A DNA stretch of 64,000 bases from Halogeometricum sp. S3BR5-2 (GTDB lineage: Archaea; Halobacteriota; Halobacteria; Halobacteriales; Haloferacaceae). The notes below the pieces were generated by a model that did not search any database, was not told where the DNA came from, and saw nothing but the letters and a program-made list of their open reading frames with translations. Numbering within the stretch: position 1 is the first letter of the stretch; every line of letters starts with the position of its first letter. The stretch lies in contig NZ_JAMQOQ010000005.1 in NCBI RefSeq assembly GCF_031624635.1, positions 186,001 through 250,000 on the forward strand, given 5' to 3'. Positions 1 through 8,583 of the stretch are shown piece after piece. The translations under genes were made by a program, and so were the position numbers.

Positions 1-28
1 TTCTTACAAAACGTTCGTTCGATAATCT

Positions 29-41
29 GGCAACAGTTGCC
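29..41. promoter_or_regulatory. Short perfect inverted repeat upstream of amt
   Basis: GGCAAC-A-GTTGCC is a perfect 6+6 inverted repeat around a single base. A one-base spacer is too tight for a hairpin, so it is more like a dimeric protein-binding site than a terminator. It is 225 bases before the amt start. TATA-like CTTATAC occurs twice downstream of it (64-70 and 144-150). The function is inferred only from symmetry and position. Confidence 0.3.
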
Positions 42-143
42 GAAAATGCGCGTAGCATACGACCTTATACAGCTATTATCCGATTGGAGAGCGGACGAAC
101 GTCGAGAATTGTACCCCAAAATAGACGTTTGTCAACGATTACC

Positions 144-150
144 CTTATAC
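144..150 (+). promoter_or_regulatory. Possible TATA box for amt-glnK
   Basis: CTTATAC preceded by ACC is an archaeal TATA-like element. It would start transcription near position 172-176 and leave a leader of about 90 bases before the amt GTG. An identical heptamer at 64-70 is an alternative. Unlike many promoters in this window, this one would not give a leaderless amt message, which fits the clear Shine-Dalgarno sequence just before the amt start. Confidence 0.35.
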
Positions 151-212
151 CTGCGCAACCGGATAGCATCTCCCACGCTTCGCGTCACGAACTAACGCGA
201 ATCAGACTACCG

Positions 213-269
213 ATGAACGAACGTCCAAGCTTACCCGGAGCACCACCGAGCGGAGGTATCGTCACGTGA
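213..269 (+). CDS. Possible 18-residue leader frame overlapping the amt start
   Basis: An ATG at 213 opens an 18-codon frame (peptide MNERPSLPGAPPSGGIVT) whose TGA stop overlaps the amt GTG in the arrangement GTGA. Such an overlap is the usual mark of translational coupling. Against it, the codons CCA, TTA, GGA and GCA are not the G/C-ending codons of real genes here, and the frame stays open well upstream of the ATG. It may be chance. Confidence 0.2.
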   Translation: MNERPSLPGAPPSGGIVT

Positions 270-1645
270 CACCACTGCAGTCCGACCTCGCGACAGTCGT
301 CGAGGGGGTGAACATGGTGTGGGTCCTCACCGTCACCTTCCTCATCTTCTTCATGCACGCCGGCTTCGCCATGCTGGAGGCGGGGCAGGTCCGCTCGAAG
401 AACGTGGCCAACCAGTTGACGAAGAACCTCCTGACGTGGTCCGTCGGGGTGACGGTCTACTTCCTCCTCGGGGCCGCCCTCTCCACCATCGTCGGGGGCG
501 TTACCGGGGGCGGCGGCGCCGACGTCCTCGGCGCGTTCACCGACCTCTACATGCCCGCGGAGGGCGCGGCGGGGGCGTGGGTGAACTGGCTCTTCGGGGC
601 CGTGTTCGCCATGACCGCCGCGACCATCGTCTCCGGCGCCGTCGCCGGCCGCGCGAAACTCCGCGCGTACATCACCTACACGATTCTGCTCGCCGGGGTC
701 ATCTACCCCGTCGTCGTCGGCTTCACCTGGGCCGGCGGCTTCCTCGCGAACCTCGGCTTCCACGACTTCGCCGGCGGCGTCATCGTCCACGCGATGGGCG
801 GTATCGCCGGTCTCACGGCCGCGTGGATTATCGGCCCGCGGATGGACCGCTACAACGACGACGGCTCCGTGAACGTCATCCCCGGCCACTCGATGACGTT
901 CGCCGTCCTCGGAACGCTCATCCTCGCGTTCGGCTGGTACGGCTTCAACGTCGGCACCGCCGCCTCGCCGCTGGCGTACTCCGAGGCCGACGGCGTCACG
1001 CTGGGGTCGTTCGCCATCGTCGGCCGCGTCGCCCTCGTCACCACCCTCGGCATGGCCGCGGGCGCCATCGGCGCGGGCGGCCTCTCGATGATCAAGACCG
1101 GGAAGGTCGACACGCTGTACGTCGCCAACGGCGTCCTCGCCGGCCTCGTCGCCATCACGTCCATCGCGGACGCCATCGTCTGGCCGGGCGCCATCGCCGT
1201 CGGCCTCGTCGGCGGCGCGCAACTGCCCATCGTCTTCGAGTTCATCGAGAAGCGGCTGAAGATAGACGACGTCTGCGCCGTCTTCCCGGTGCACGGCTCC
1301 GCGGGCGTCCTCGGGGCGCTGTTGTACCCCGTCTTCGCCACCGACCTCTGGGCCGGGAACGCCGGCTTCGTCGAACTGCTCGTCCCGCAGGTGGTCGGCG
1401 TCGCCGTCATCGCGGCGTGGACGTTCGCGGCCACCGCCGCCGTCTTCGGCGCGTTCCGCGCCGCGGGCGAGACGCGCGTCAGCCGCGAGCACGAACTCGA
1501 AGGGCTCGACTCCTCGGAACACGGCGTCGACACCTACCCCGAGTTCGGCGGCCCCGACGAGGCCGTCCGCGTGGACGGCGGCGTCCGGATGGACGGAGGA
1601 AGTTACGGTGTGGAAAATACTACCACGGATGACGGAGACAGCTGA
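266..1645 (+). CDS. amt: Ammonium transporter (Amt/MEP/Rh family)
   Basis: 459 residues. Moves ammonium across the cytoplasmic membrane as a trimeric channel. About eleven membrane segments are visible, and the family's twin pore histidines appear as His175 (in VIVHAMGG) and His343 (in FPVHGSAG). The final ~70 residues are a hydrophilic acidic tail, where PII proteins normally dock. The GTG start is chosen because GGAGGT lies 8 bases upstream and the protein then begins directly before the first membrane helix. The PII gene glnK starts 3 bases after the stop, the classic amt-glnK pairing, so both are expected to respond to nitrogen supply. Confidence 0.96.
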   Translation: MTPLQSDLATVVEGVNMVWVLTVTFLIFFMHAGFAMLEAGQVRSKNVANQLTKNLLTWSVGVTVYFLLGAALSTIVGGVTGGGGADVLGAFTDLYMPAEGAAGAWVNWLFGAVFAMTAATIVSGAVAGRAKLRAYITYTILLAGVIYPVVVGFTWAGGFLANLGFHDFAGGVIVHAMGGIAGLTAAWIIGPRMDRYNDDGSVNVIPGHSMTFAVLGTLILAFGWYGFNVGTAASPLAYSEADGVTLGSFAIVGRVALVTTLGMAAGAIGAGGLSMIKTGKVDTLYVANGVLAGLVAITSIADAIVWPGAIAVGLVGGAQLPIVFEFIEKRLKIDDVCAVFPVHGSAGVLGALLYPVFATDLWAGNAGFVELLVPQVVGVAVIAAWTFAATAAVFGAFRAAGETRVSREHELEGLDSSEHGVDTYPEFGGPDEAVRVDGGVRMDGGSYGVENTTTDDGDS

Positions 1646-1648
1646 CCC

Positions 1649-2017
1649 ATGAGCGAAGAACTGCCGAACGACGGAGAGATCAAGATGGTGACCGCTATCG
1701 TCCGACCGGACAAGCTCTCGGACGTGAAACGCTCGCTGGCGGAGGCCGGCGCGCCGTCGCTGACGGTGACGAACGTCTCCGGCCGCGGCTCTCAGCCCGC
1801 GAAGAAGGGGCAGTGGCGCGGCGAGGAGTACACGGTCGACCTTCACCAGAAAGTCAAGATAGAGTGCGTCGTCGCCGACATCCCGGCCGACGACGTCGTC
1901 GAGGCCATCGCGGACGGGGCGCACACGGGCGAACCCGGCGACGGGAAGGTGTTCGTCACCCCCGTCGACAGCGCCGTGCAGATTCGGACCGGAAAGACCG
2001 GCCGCGACGCGGTGTAG
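1649..2017 (+). CDS. glnK: Nitrogen regulatory protein PII
   Basis: 122 residues. PII proteins are trimers that sense ATP/ADP and 2-oxoglutarate and, for GlnK, plug the Amt channel when ammonium is ample. The family core starts at [10 protein letters not shown] (residues 11-20), giving an acidic ten-residue extension. The T-loop carries the conserved Tyr61 in GEEYTVDL, and the C-terminal signature [11 protein letters not shown] is intact. It lies 3 bases after amt and is surely co-transcribed. No uridylyltransferase gene is in the window; whether Tyr61 is modified cannot be told. Confidence 0.95.
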   Translation: MSEELPNDGEIKMVTAIVRPDKLSDVKRSLAEAGAPSLTVTNVSGRGSQPAKKGQWRGEEYTVDLHQKVKIECVVADIPADDVVEAIADGAHTGEPGDGKVFVTPVDSAVQIRTGKTGRDAV

Positions 2018-2110
2018 CGGCGGCGACCCGCTTTTCTCTCGAGGGCTTCGCGCTCGCGCGTCGGACCGGAGACGAAAAGAGCCAAGCGGTCCAACGGCCC
2101 GACGGAGAAC

Positions 2111-2815
2111 GTGGACCTCACGCCGGTCACCGCGGTCGGACTCGTCGTCGCACTCGTCGGCTTCGAGTCGCTACACCGACTGCGCGAGCGGTTCGGGTGG
2201 ACCGGCGGCACGCTCTCGGACCACGTCTGGAAGTGGGTCGTGCCCGCGATTATCCTCCTCGTCGTCGCCGCCGAGGGGAAGACGCCGGCCTCCATCGGGT
2301 GGCACGTCGAGTCGGTGCCCGTCCTCGTCTGGCAGGTCGGCGTCGGCCTCGCGGCGATGCTCGGGACGAACCTCCTCCTCGCGCCCCTCTGGGCCCGCGT
2401 CGGCGACGGCGGCGAGAGCCTCGCGGAGGGAATCGGTTCGTTCGCGGCGCTGTCGGTGCCCGAGCGCCTGTTCGTCGCGGCGACGGCGGGCGTCACGGAG
2501 GAGATTCCGTACCACGGCTACGCCGTCGAGCGACTCGCCGCCCTGACCGGGAGCGTCCCGTTCGCGGGCGTCGTCGCCTTCGTCGCCTTCACCCTCGGAC
2601 ACCTCGGCGACACGTGGGACCGGCAGGCCGTCCTCCGCATCGCCCAACCGGCGCTGGTGACGACGCTCCTCTACCTCTGGTTCCGGTCGCTGCCGGTTCT
2701 CATCGCCGTCCACGCGCTGAACGACGCCATCGGACTGCTCGTCGCGGACCGCTACGCGCCCGACCCCGACGAAGAGGACGAGGAGACGCCGGCGGTCGTT
2801 CGATGGTTGGAGTGA
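2111..2815 (+). CDS. CPBP-family intramembrane metalloprotease-like protein
   Basis: 234 residues with about six hydrophobic segments. The family's first motif, normally EExxxR, is present as E130-E131-I-P-Y-H135, so the usual Arg is His. The second and third motifs are visible as GHLGD (His164) and HALND (His201, Asn204). These glutamates and histidines bind the catalytic zinc in the CPBP/Rce1 superfamily. Substrate unknown. GTG start chosen because upstream sequence is poor and the protein then begins with its first hydrophobic stretch. It stands alone between glnK and hemL. Confidence 0.8.
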   Translation: MDLTPVTAVGLVVALVGFESLHRLRERFGWTGGTLSDHVWKWVVPAIILLVVAAEGKTPASIGWHVESVPVLVWQVGVGLAAMLGTNLLLAPLWARVGDGGESLAEGIGSFAALSVPERLFVAATAGVTEEIPYHGYAVERLAALTGSVPFAGVVAFVAFTLGHLGDTWDRQAVLRIAQPALVTTLLYLWFRSLPVLIAVHALNDAIGLLVADRYAPDPDEEDEETPAVVRWLE

Positions 2816-2897
2816 CGGGTCGAGAACCGACGTCGCGCCCCCGCGGTCGACTCCCGAACCCAGTACTTCTTTTTCAGTACCGTCCGAACGCTCGCCC

Positions 2898-4235
2898 ATG
2901 AACCACGACGAGTCCCGTTCGCTGTACGACCGGGCGCTGTCGGTCATGCCGGGTGGCGTGAACTCCTCGGTGCGGGCGACGCGACCCTACCCCTTCTTCG
3001 TCGAACGCGGCGACGGCGCGCACGTCGTCGACGCCGACGGCAACCGCTATCTCGACTACGCGATGGGCTACGGCCCCCTGCTGTACGGCCACGACATGCC
3101 GGAGCCAGTTCGTTCAGCCGTCCAGTCGCACGCCTCGGAGGGGCCAATGTACGGCGCACCGACCGAGATAGAGGTCGAACACGCCGAGTTCGTCGCGCGA
3201 CACGTCCCCTCCGTCGAGATGATACGCTTCGTCAACTCGGGCACCGAGGCCACCGTCTCGGCCGTCCGCCTCGCCCGCGGTTACACCGGCCGCGACAAGA
3301 TAGTCGTCATGCAGGGCGGCTACCACGGCGCGCAGGAGTCGACGCTCGTCGAGGGCGAACCGGGCGACGTCCACCCGAGCACCAGCGGCATCCCCGAGGC
3401 GTTCGCCGAGCACACGATTCCGGTGCCGTTCAACGACTTCGAGACGATGAACCGGGTGTTCGAAGAACACGGCGAGGACATCGCCGCCGTCCTCACCGAA
3501 CCCATCCTCGGCAACAACGGCATCGTCCTGCCCGTCGACGGCTACCTCGAACACCTGCGGGACGTGACCGAAGAGCACGACTCGCTCCTGATATTCGACG
3601 AGGTCATCACCGGGTTCCGCGTCGGCGGCCTCCAGTGCGCGCAGGGGAAGTACGGCGTCACGCCCGACGTGACCACGTTCGGGAAGATAATCGGCGGCGG
3701 GTTCCCCGTCGGCGCCATCGGCGGAAAATCGGAGATACTCGAGCAGTTCTCGCCCGCCGGCCCCGTCTTCCAGTCGGGGACGTTCTCGGGCCACCCGGTG
3801 ACGATGGCCGCGGGCTACGAGTACCTGAAGTTCGCCGCCGAGAACGACGTGTACGAGCACGTGAACCGCCTCGGAGAGAAGCTTCGACGGGGAATCACGG
3901 ACATCGTCGAGGACCAAGCGCCCGCGTACACCGTCGTCGGGACGGATTCGATGTTCAAGACGGTGTTCACGCGCGAGGCGCCGTCGGACCTCTCCGACGC
4001 CTGCGAGGCCGGGTGCGAACAGCGTCCCGACTGCCCGCGCTACGACCACTGCCCGAAGGACGCCTCGGACATTCAAAGCGCCGAGACGGAGCGCTGGGAG
4101 CGCATCTTCTGGCAGGAGATGAAAGACCGGGGCATCTTCCTCACCGCGAACCAGTTCGAGTCGCAGTTCGTCTCCTACGCGCACACCGACGAGGATATCG
4201 AGGAGACGTTGGAGGCGTACAAGGAGGCGCTCTAG
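2898..4235 (+). CDS. hemL: Glutamate-1-semialdehyde 2,1-aminomutase
   Basis: 445 residues. Converts glutamate-1-semialdehyde to 5-aminolevulinate, the last step of the C5 route to tetrapyrroles, in the cytoplasm. The N-terminal family signature ([12 protein letters not shown]) and the PLP-binding lysine, K263 in [13 protein letters not shown], are clear. Between the core and the last helices is a Cys-rich insertion with Cys369, Cys373, Cys379 and Cys385 (spacing C-x3-C-x5-C-x5-C), not a feature of the usual bacterial enzyme. The gene stands on its own promoter with a T-rich stretch about 25 bases upstream; hemC follows 1.5 kb on. Confidence 0.96.
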   Translation: MNHDESRSLYDRALSVMPGGVNSSVRATRPYPFFVERGDGAHVVDADGNRYLDYAMGYGPLLYGHDMPEPVRSAVQSHASEGPMYGAPTEIEVEHAEFVARHVPSVEMIRFVNSGTEATVSAVRLARGYTGRDKIVVMQGGYHGAQESTLVEGEPGDVHPSTSGIPEAFAEHTIPVPFNDFETMNRVFEEHGEDIAAVLTEPILGNNGIVLPVDGYLEHLRDVTEEHDSLLIFDEVITGFRVGGLQCAQGKYGVTPDVTTFGKIIGGGFPVGAIGGKSEILEQFSPAGPVFQSGTFSGHPVTMAAGYEYLKFAAENDVYEHVNRLGEKLRRGITDIVEDQAPAYTVVGTDSMFKTVFTREAPSDLSDACEAGCEQRPDCPRYDHCPKDASDIQSAETERWERIFWQEMKDRGIFLTANQFESQFVSYAHTDEDIEETLEAYKEAL

Positions 4236-4254
4236 AGAGGGACCCGCCGAGCGG

Positions 4255-5025
4255 TCAGGCGGCGCTCCGGCGCCGCGAGGCGAGCGTCGCGTTGAGAACG
4301 ACGCCGACGAAGAGGAGCATCGCCCCGGAGTAGACGCTCGTGAGGACGATGATGATGCCGCTGATGGCGCCGAAGACGGCGTACTGGTCGGCGTTGACCG
4401 AGTAGAGATGCACGACGCCGAGCAGCGCCGCCCACCCCGCGGCGGCGAGAACCGCCCCCGGAAGCGCCGCGCGGAGCGAGGTGACGAGTCGGGAGGGCAC
4501 GTAGTAGAGGGGAAGGAACACGACGGTCAGGACGGTGAACAGACCGACGCCCACGACGGCCGACGGCGGCAGAAACGTCGAGAAGAAGGCGCTGGCGAAG
4601 ACGATGGACACCACCGCCAGCCCCAGCGACCCGACGATGCAGACGGCGTCGCGGAGGAGGGCCAAGAACGACCCGCCGTCGGTCCCCTCCGCGCGCTCGA
4701 CGACCGAACGGAAGCCGAGCGTGAGGTGCGTTCCGCTCCACAGGAGGACGACGCCGGACAGCACGATGGCCCCGGTCCGCCCGGTCTGGTCGGCCGTCGC
4801 CTCGTACACCAACTGCCGCGTGCTCGGGGTGAGATACGACGGGGTCGCCGTCCGAATCGCCTCGGCGGCCGGTTGGCTCAGCACCGCCAGCACCAACACG
4901 AGGAGGGGGAACAGCGAGATGAACCCGTAGTACGCCAGCGACGCCGCCGGGTACTCGACCTCGTGTTCGCGGACGCCTCTGGCGACGGCGAGCACGACGC
5001 GAAACGCCTCGGCGAGGCGCGACAT
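4255..5025 (-). CDS. YihY/BrkB-family inner membrane protein
   Basis: 256 residues with six hydrophobic segments and the family start pattern EHEVEYPAASLAYYGFISLFPLLVL. The family was once called ribonuclease BN by mistake; its true role is unresolved, possibly transport or envelope function. The gene converges with hemL, whose stop lies 19 bases from this gene's stop. The ATG start leaves a short amphipathic N-terminus before the first helix. No partner gene is evident. Confidence 0.85.
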   Translation of the reverse strand: MSRLAEAFRVVLAVARGVREHEVEYPAASLAYYGFISLFPLLVLVLAVLSQPAAEAIRTATPSYLTPSTRQLVYEATADQTGRTGAIVLSGVVLLWSGTHLTLGFRSVVERAEGTDGGSFLALLRDAVCIVGSLGLAVVSIVFASAFFSTFLPPSAVVGVGLFTVLTVVFLPLYYVPSRLVTSLRAALPGAVLAAAGWAALLGVVHLYSVNADQYAVFGAISGIIIVLTSVYSGAMLLFVGVVLNATLASRRRSAA

Positions 5026-5170
5026 ACAGACGGCTACGGAGCGAGCGTAGAAATGTCTGTTCGCATCGTCTCGTCAGCGCGTCGAAGGTTTCCCGCCGCC
5101 TCGGCCGTCGAACGGTCCGTTCCGCGCCGCACCCGGGAGCGTTTTTGTGTCGCGGGCGCCTCGTTCCGGT

Positions 5171-5659
5171 ATGGACGGCCCCCCCTCCGCGCGGAACCGA
5201 AATCGAAACCGGAACGCCGGCGCGGGCGCCGCCGGGAGCCGCGACTACGACGACCCGATAGGCGACCTGCTGCCGTACGCGTCGGTCGACTCGAACTGGT
5301 GGTACTGGATCGCCGCGCCCGTCCTCCTGTTCGTCCTCTCGCTCGGGGGCGGCGCGCTGTTGTTCGTCGGCTTCCTGCTCGATATCTTTCTCACGGGCGG
5401 TCTGCTGGCGATCAGTCTGATGGTCCCCTTCGCCGGTCTCGTCGCCCTCGTCGGCCTCGTCCTCTCGGTGATGTTCCCCGTCGCCGTCTACGTGGACGCG
5501 CGGGCGCTCTCGGACGCGCCGGAGTCGACGTGGTCGCCCGACCCCGTGCTGTACGGGTTGGTCGCTCTCGCGGGCGTCGTCGTGACGGCGTTCACCGTGA
5601 GCGTCCCGTTCGGCATCTACTACCTCTACCGGCGGCACGAGGCCGTCGGCACGCCCTGA
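5171..5659 (+). CDS. Haloarchaeal membrane protein of unknown function
   Basis: 162 residues. After a low-complexity Arg/Asn-rich N-terminus (repeated RN) come four hydrophobic segments with short loops and a basic end (YYLYRRHEAVG). I do not recognise a characterised family. An in-frame GTG at 5147 is possible, but the ATG at 5171 is preferred because GCGTTTTTGTG lies about 25-30 bases before it, the place of a TATA box in a leaderless haloarchaeal gene. Confidence 0.7.
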   Translation: MDGPPSARNRNRNRNAGAGAAGSRDYDDPIGDLLPYASVDSNWWYWIAAPVLLFVLSLGGGALLFVGFLLDIFLTGGLLAISLMVPFAGLVALVGLVLSVMFPVAVYVDARALSDAPESTWSPDPVLYGLVALAGVVVTAFTVSVPFGIYYLYRRHEAVGTP

Positions 5660-5777
5660 GCGGGGAGTCGTCCCGTTCGGCCGGTCCGGTGACGGCTTCT
5701 CGGGGACGAGGGTGTCTCGCGCCCGCGAGCGCGAACTGGTGGGCTTTTCACTCGTCAGCGTCCACGTCCGAGTAACT

Positions 5778-6974
5778 ATGAAACGCGGGACGCTCCGACT
5801 GGCGACGCGAGGGTCAGACCTCGCGCTCCGGCAGGCGGCGAGTGTGCGCGACGCCCTCGCCGACCGCCGGTTCGACGTTGAACTCGTGGAGGTGGACACG
5901 CGCGGCGACCGGATACGCGACGAACTCATCCACCGACTCGGCAAGACCGGCGCGTTCGTCCGCGCCCTCGACGAGGAGGTGCTCGACGGGGAGTTGGACG
6001 CCGCCGTCCACTCGATGAAGGACATGCCGACCGAACAGCCCTCGGACCTCGTCGTCGCCGGCGTCCCCGAACGCGCCGCGGCGGGCGACCTGCTCCTCAC
6101 GACCGACGGGACGGAATTGGAGGACCTCCCTCCGGAATCGGTCGTCGGCACCTCTTCGCTCCGGCGGAAGGCGCAGATTCTCGCCGCGCGGCCCGATCTG
6201 GAGGTCGAACCCCTGCGCGGCAACGTCGACACCCGCGTCGAGAAACTGCTCGCGCCGACGCTCCAACGGGAACACGAGGCCCGCGTCGACGACGACAGGG
6301 AGAAGAAGGGCAACGCCGCCGAGGCGAAGGCGTCGGGCGAGGAGTACGAGACGGAGTTCGACCGCTCCATCGACGAGTGGTTCAACGGCTTAGACGAGAT
6401 AGAGCGCCGGGCGCTGGAACGCGACGTGGAGACGGAGTACGACGCAATCGTCCTCGCGGAGGCCGGCCTCCAGCGGTCGGGGCTGCTCCACCGCGTCGAC
6501 TACCAGCGCCTCCCGCCGAGCGAGTTCGTCCCCTCGCCCGGACAGGGCGCCATCGCCGTCACCGCCCGCCGCGACCACGAGAGCCTCGACCGGATGCGCG
6601 ACGCCCTCGACGACCCGCGGACGCGCGTGACGACCACCGTAGAGCGAACGGTGCTCGCGGAACTCGGCGGCGGATGCATCGCGCCCATCGGCGTCCACGC
6701 GAAACTCCAAGGGGAGTACGTCCACGTCACCGCGCGCGTCCTCTCGGAGGACGGCGAGGAGGAGGTGAAAGCGAACCGGGACCTGCCGGTGCGGGACCAC
6801 GCGAACGCGGCCGCGGAGTTCGCCGCCGACCTCGCCGACCGCGGGGCGGACGACCTCATCGCCGCGGCGCGCGAGGAGGCCGACGCCGACGAAGTGGGCG
6901 GCGGCGCGCGCGAGGAGACGGACGACGACCGCAGCGAACTCGACGACGTCGAACCCGAGCACGACGAGGCCTGA
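5778..6974 (+). CDS. hemC: Hydroxymethylbilane synthase (porphobilinogen deaminase)
   Basis: 398 residues. Joins four porphobilinogens into hydroxymethylbilane. The start motif RLATRGSDLALRQ, VHSMKDMPT and the cofactor-bearing Cys300 in GGGCIAPIG are all present. The protein is longer than the usual ~310 residues because of a charged insertion of roughly 50 residues after the NVDTRVEKL motif and an acidic C-terminal tail. ATG 5778 is chosen over earlier in-frame starts because the family's first strand begins three residues later. It heads a tight run hemC-methyltransferase-hemD; the next gene starts two bases after its stop. Confidence 0.95.
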   Translation: MKRGTLRLATRGSDLALRQAASVRDALADRRFDVELVEVDTRGDRIRDELIHRLGKTGAFVRALDEEVLDGELDAAVHSMKDMPTEQPSDLVVAGVPERAAAGDLLLTTDGTELEDLPPESVVGTSSLRRKAQILAARPDLEVEPLRGNVDTRVEKLLAPTLQREHEARVDDDREKKGNAAEAKASGEEYETEFDRSIDEWFNGLDEIERRALERDVETEYDAIVLAEAGLQRSGLLHRVDYQRLPPSEFVPSPGQGAIAVTARRDHESLDRMRDALDDPRTRVTTTVERTVLAELGGGCIAPIGVHAKLQGEYVHVTARVLSEDGEEEVKANRDLPVRDHANAAAEFAADLADRGADDLIAAAREEADADEVGGGAREETDDDRSELDDVEPEHDEA

Positions 6975-6975
6975 G

Positions 6976-7800
6976 ATGGTCGGGAAGGTGTACCTCGTCG
7001 GCAGCGGTCCGGGCGACCCGGACCTCCTGACGGTGAAGGCGAAGCGACTGCTCGAAACCGCAGACGTGGTGCTGCACGACAAGCTTCCCGGCCCGGAGAT
7101 TCTCGGCGCGATTCCCGAGGGGAAGCGCGAGGACGTCGGCAAGCGCGCGGGCGGGGAGTGGACGCCGCAGGAGTACACGAACCGCCGGATGGTCGAACTC
7201 GCCCGCGAGGGGAAGACCGTCGTGCGCCTGAAGGGCGGCGACCCGTTCGTGTTCGGCCGCGGCGGCGAGGAGATGGAGCACTTAGCGTCGGAGGAAATCC
7301 CCTTCGAGGTGGTGCCCGGCATCACCTCGGCCATCGCCGGCCCCGGAACCGCGGGCATCCCGGTCACCCACCGCGAGCACGCCTCCTCCGTCTCGTTCGT
7401 CACGGGTCACGAGGACCCGACGAAAGAGGAGTCCGCGATAGACTGGAACGCCCTCGCCGCCACCGGGGGGACCATCGTCGTCCTGATGGGCGTCGGCGGC
7501 CTGCCCGACTACACGGAGGCCCTCCTCGACGCCGGGATGAGCCCCGAGACGCCCGTCGCCCTCGTCGAACGCGCGACGCGACCCGAGATGCGGGTCGCGA
7601 CCGGCACGTTGGGGAACATCGTCTCGGTGCGCGACGAGTCGGAGATAGAACCCCCCGCCATCACGGTCATCGGCGACGTGGCCGGGACGCGCGAGAGAGT
7701 GGTCGAGTTCCTGGGGAACCGAACGGGCGACTCTGACGCAGACGGGAACGACACCCTCGCTGACGGCGACGAGGGCGCCGAACCGGAGGAGGACGAGTGA
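6976..7800 (+). CDS. cobA: Uroporphyrinogen-III C-methyltransferase
   Basis: 274 residues. Uses S-adenosylmethionine to methylate uroporphyrinogen III at C2 and C7, giving precorrin-2 for sirohaem, cobalamin or the alternative haem route. Family signatures VYLVGSGPGDPDLLTVKA near the start and VRLKGGDPFVFGRGGEE in the first third are intact, as is PGITSAIAGP. An acidic tail follows the ~250-residue core. It sits between hemC and hemD, and hemD begins inside its stop codon, so the three are surely one translational unit that makes uroporphyrinogen III and methylates it at once. Confidence 0.95.
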   Translation: MVGKVYLVGSGPGDPDLLTVKAKRLLETADVVLHDKLPGPEILGAIPEGKREDVGKRAGGEWTPQEYTNRRMVELAREGKTVVRLKGGDPFVFGRGGEEMEHLASEEIPFEVVPGITSAIAGPGTAGIPVTHREHASSVSFVTGHEDPTKEESAIDWNALAATGGTIVVLMGVGGLPDYTEALLDAGMSPETPVALVERATRPEMRVATGTLGNIVSVRDESEIEPPAITVIGDVAGTRERVVEFLGNRTGDSDADGNDTLADGDEGAEPEEDE

Positions 7801-8546
7801 GCCGGAGCCGACAGGTCCGCGTGGCCGTCTTCCGCCCGGACGACGACCGGATGCGCGACGCCGTGGAACTGCTCGACTCCCTCGGCGCGACGCCGGTGCC
7901 GGACCCGATGCTCGCCGTCGAACCGACGGGCGCGACGCCCGAGGAGGCGGAGTACGTCGTCCTGACGAGCAAGACGGGCGTGGAACTGCTCGCGGAGGCG
8001 GGATGGTCGCCCGGCGACGCGACGCTTGTCTGTATCGGCCCGTCGACGGCCGGGAGCGCCCGCGAGGCGGGCTGGACCGTCGATATCGTCCCCGAGGAGT
8101 ACACCTCCGCGGGACTGGTCGAACGCCTTCGGGACGAGGTGGCGGGCGCGAGGGTGGAAGTCGCACGGAGCGACCACGGCAGCAGCGTGCTCCTCGACGG
8201 TCTGCGCGAGGCCGGCGCCGAGGTACACGAGACGGTGCTGTATCGACTCAGCGCGCCGGAGGGTGCCGGGCAGTCGACGGTGATGGCCGCCGGCGGCGAA
8301 CTAGAAGGGGTTTGCTTCAGTTCTTCGCTGACCGTGGAGAACTTCCTCGCCGCGGCCGAAGCGCGGGGCGTGCGCGAGGAAGCCATCGAGGGTCTGAACG
8401 ACGCCGTCGTGGGTGTCATCGGCCCGCCAACGCGCGAGACGGCCGAGTCGTACGGTATCGAGGTCGACGTGGTGCCCGAGAACGCGGACTTCGAGGAACT
8501 GGCGTGCGCCGTGGTGGAAGCGGCGGCGCCGACGTACCGCGAGTGA
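7797..8546 (+). CDS. hemD: Uroporphyrinogen-III synthase
   Basis: 249 residues. Closes and inverts ring D of hydroxymethylbilane. HemD proteins are poorly conserved; the call rests on the two-domain pattern (VVLTSKTGVELL in the first domain; ETVLYRL, VCFSSSLTVENFL and GPPTRETAESYGI in the second) and on its place after hemC and the methyltransferase. The GTG start overlaps the upstream TGA as GTGA, implying coupled translation. Confidence 0.92.
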   Translation: MSRSRQVRVAVFRPDDDRMRDAVELLDSLGATPVPDPMLAVEPTGATPEEAEYVVLTSKTGVELLAEAGWSPGDATLVCIGPSTAGSAREAGWTVDIVPEEYTSAGLVERLRDEVAGARVEVARSDHGSSVLLDGLREAGAEVHETVLYRLSAPEGAGQSTVMAAGGELEGVCFSSSLTVENFLAAAEARGVREEAIEGLNDAVVGVIGPPTRETAESYGIEVDVVPENADFEELACAVVEAAAPTYRE

Positions 8547-8583
8547 CCCCGACGGCCGCCGCGACGACCCGGAGCGGATATCG

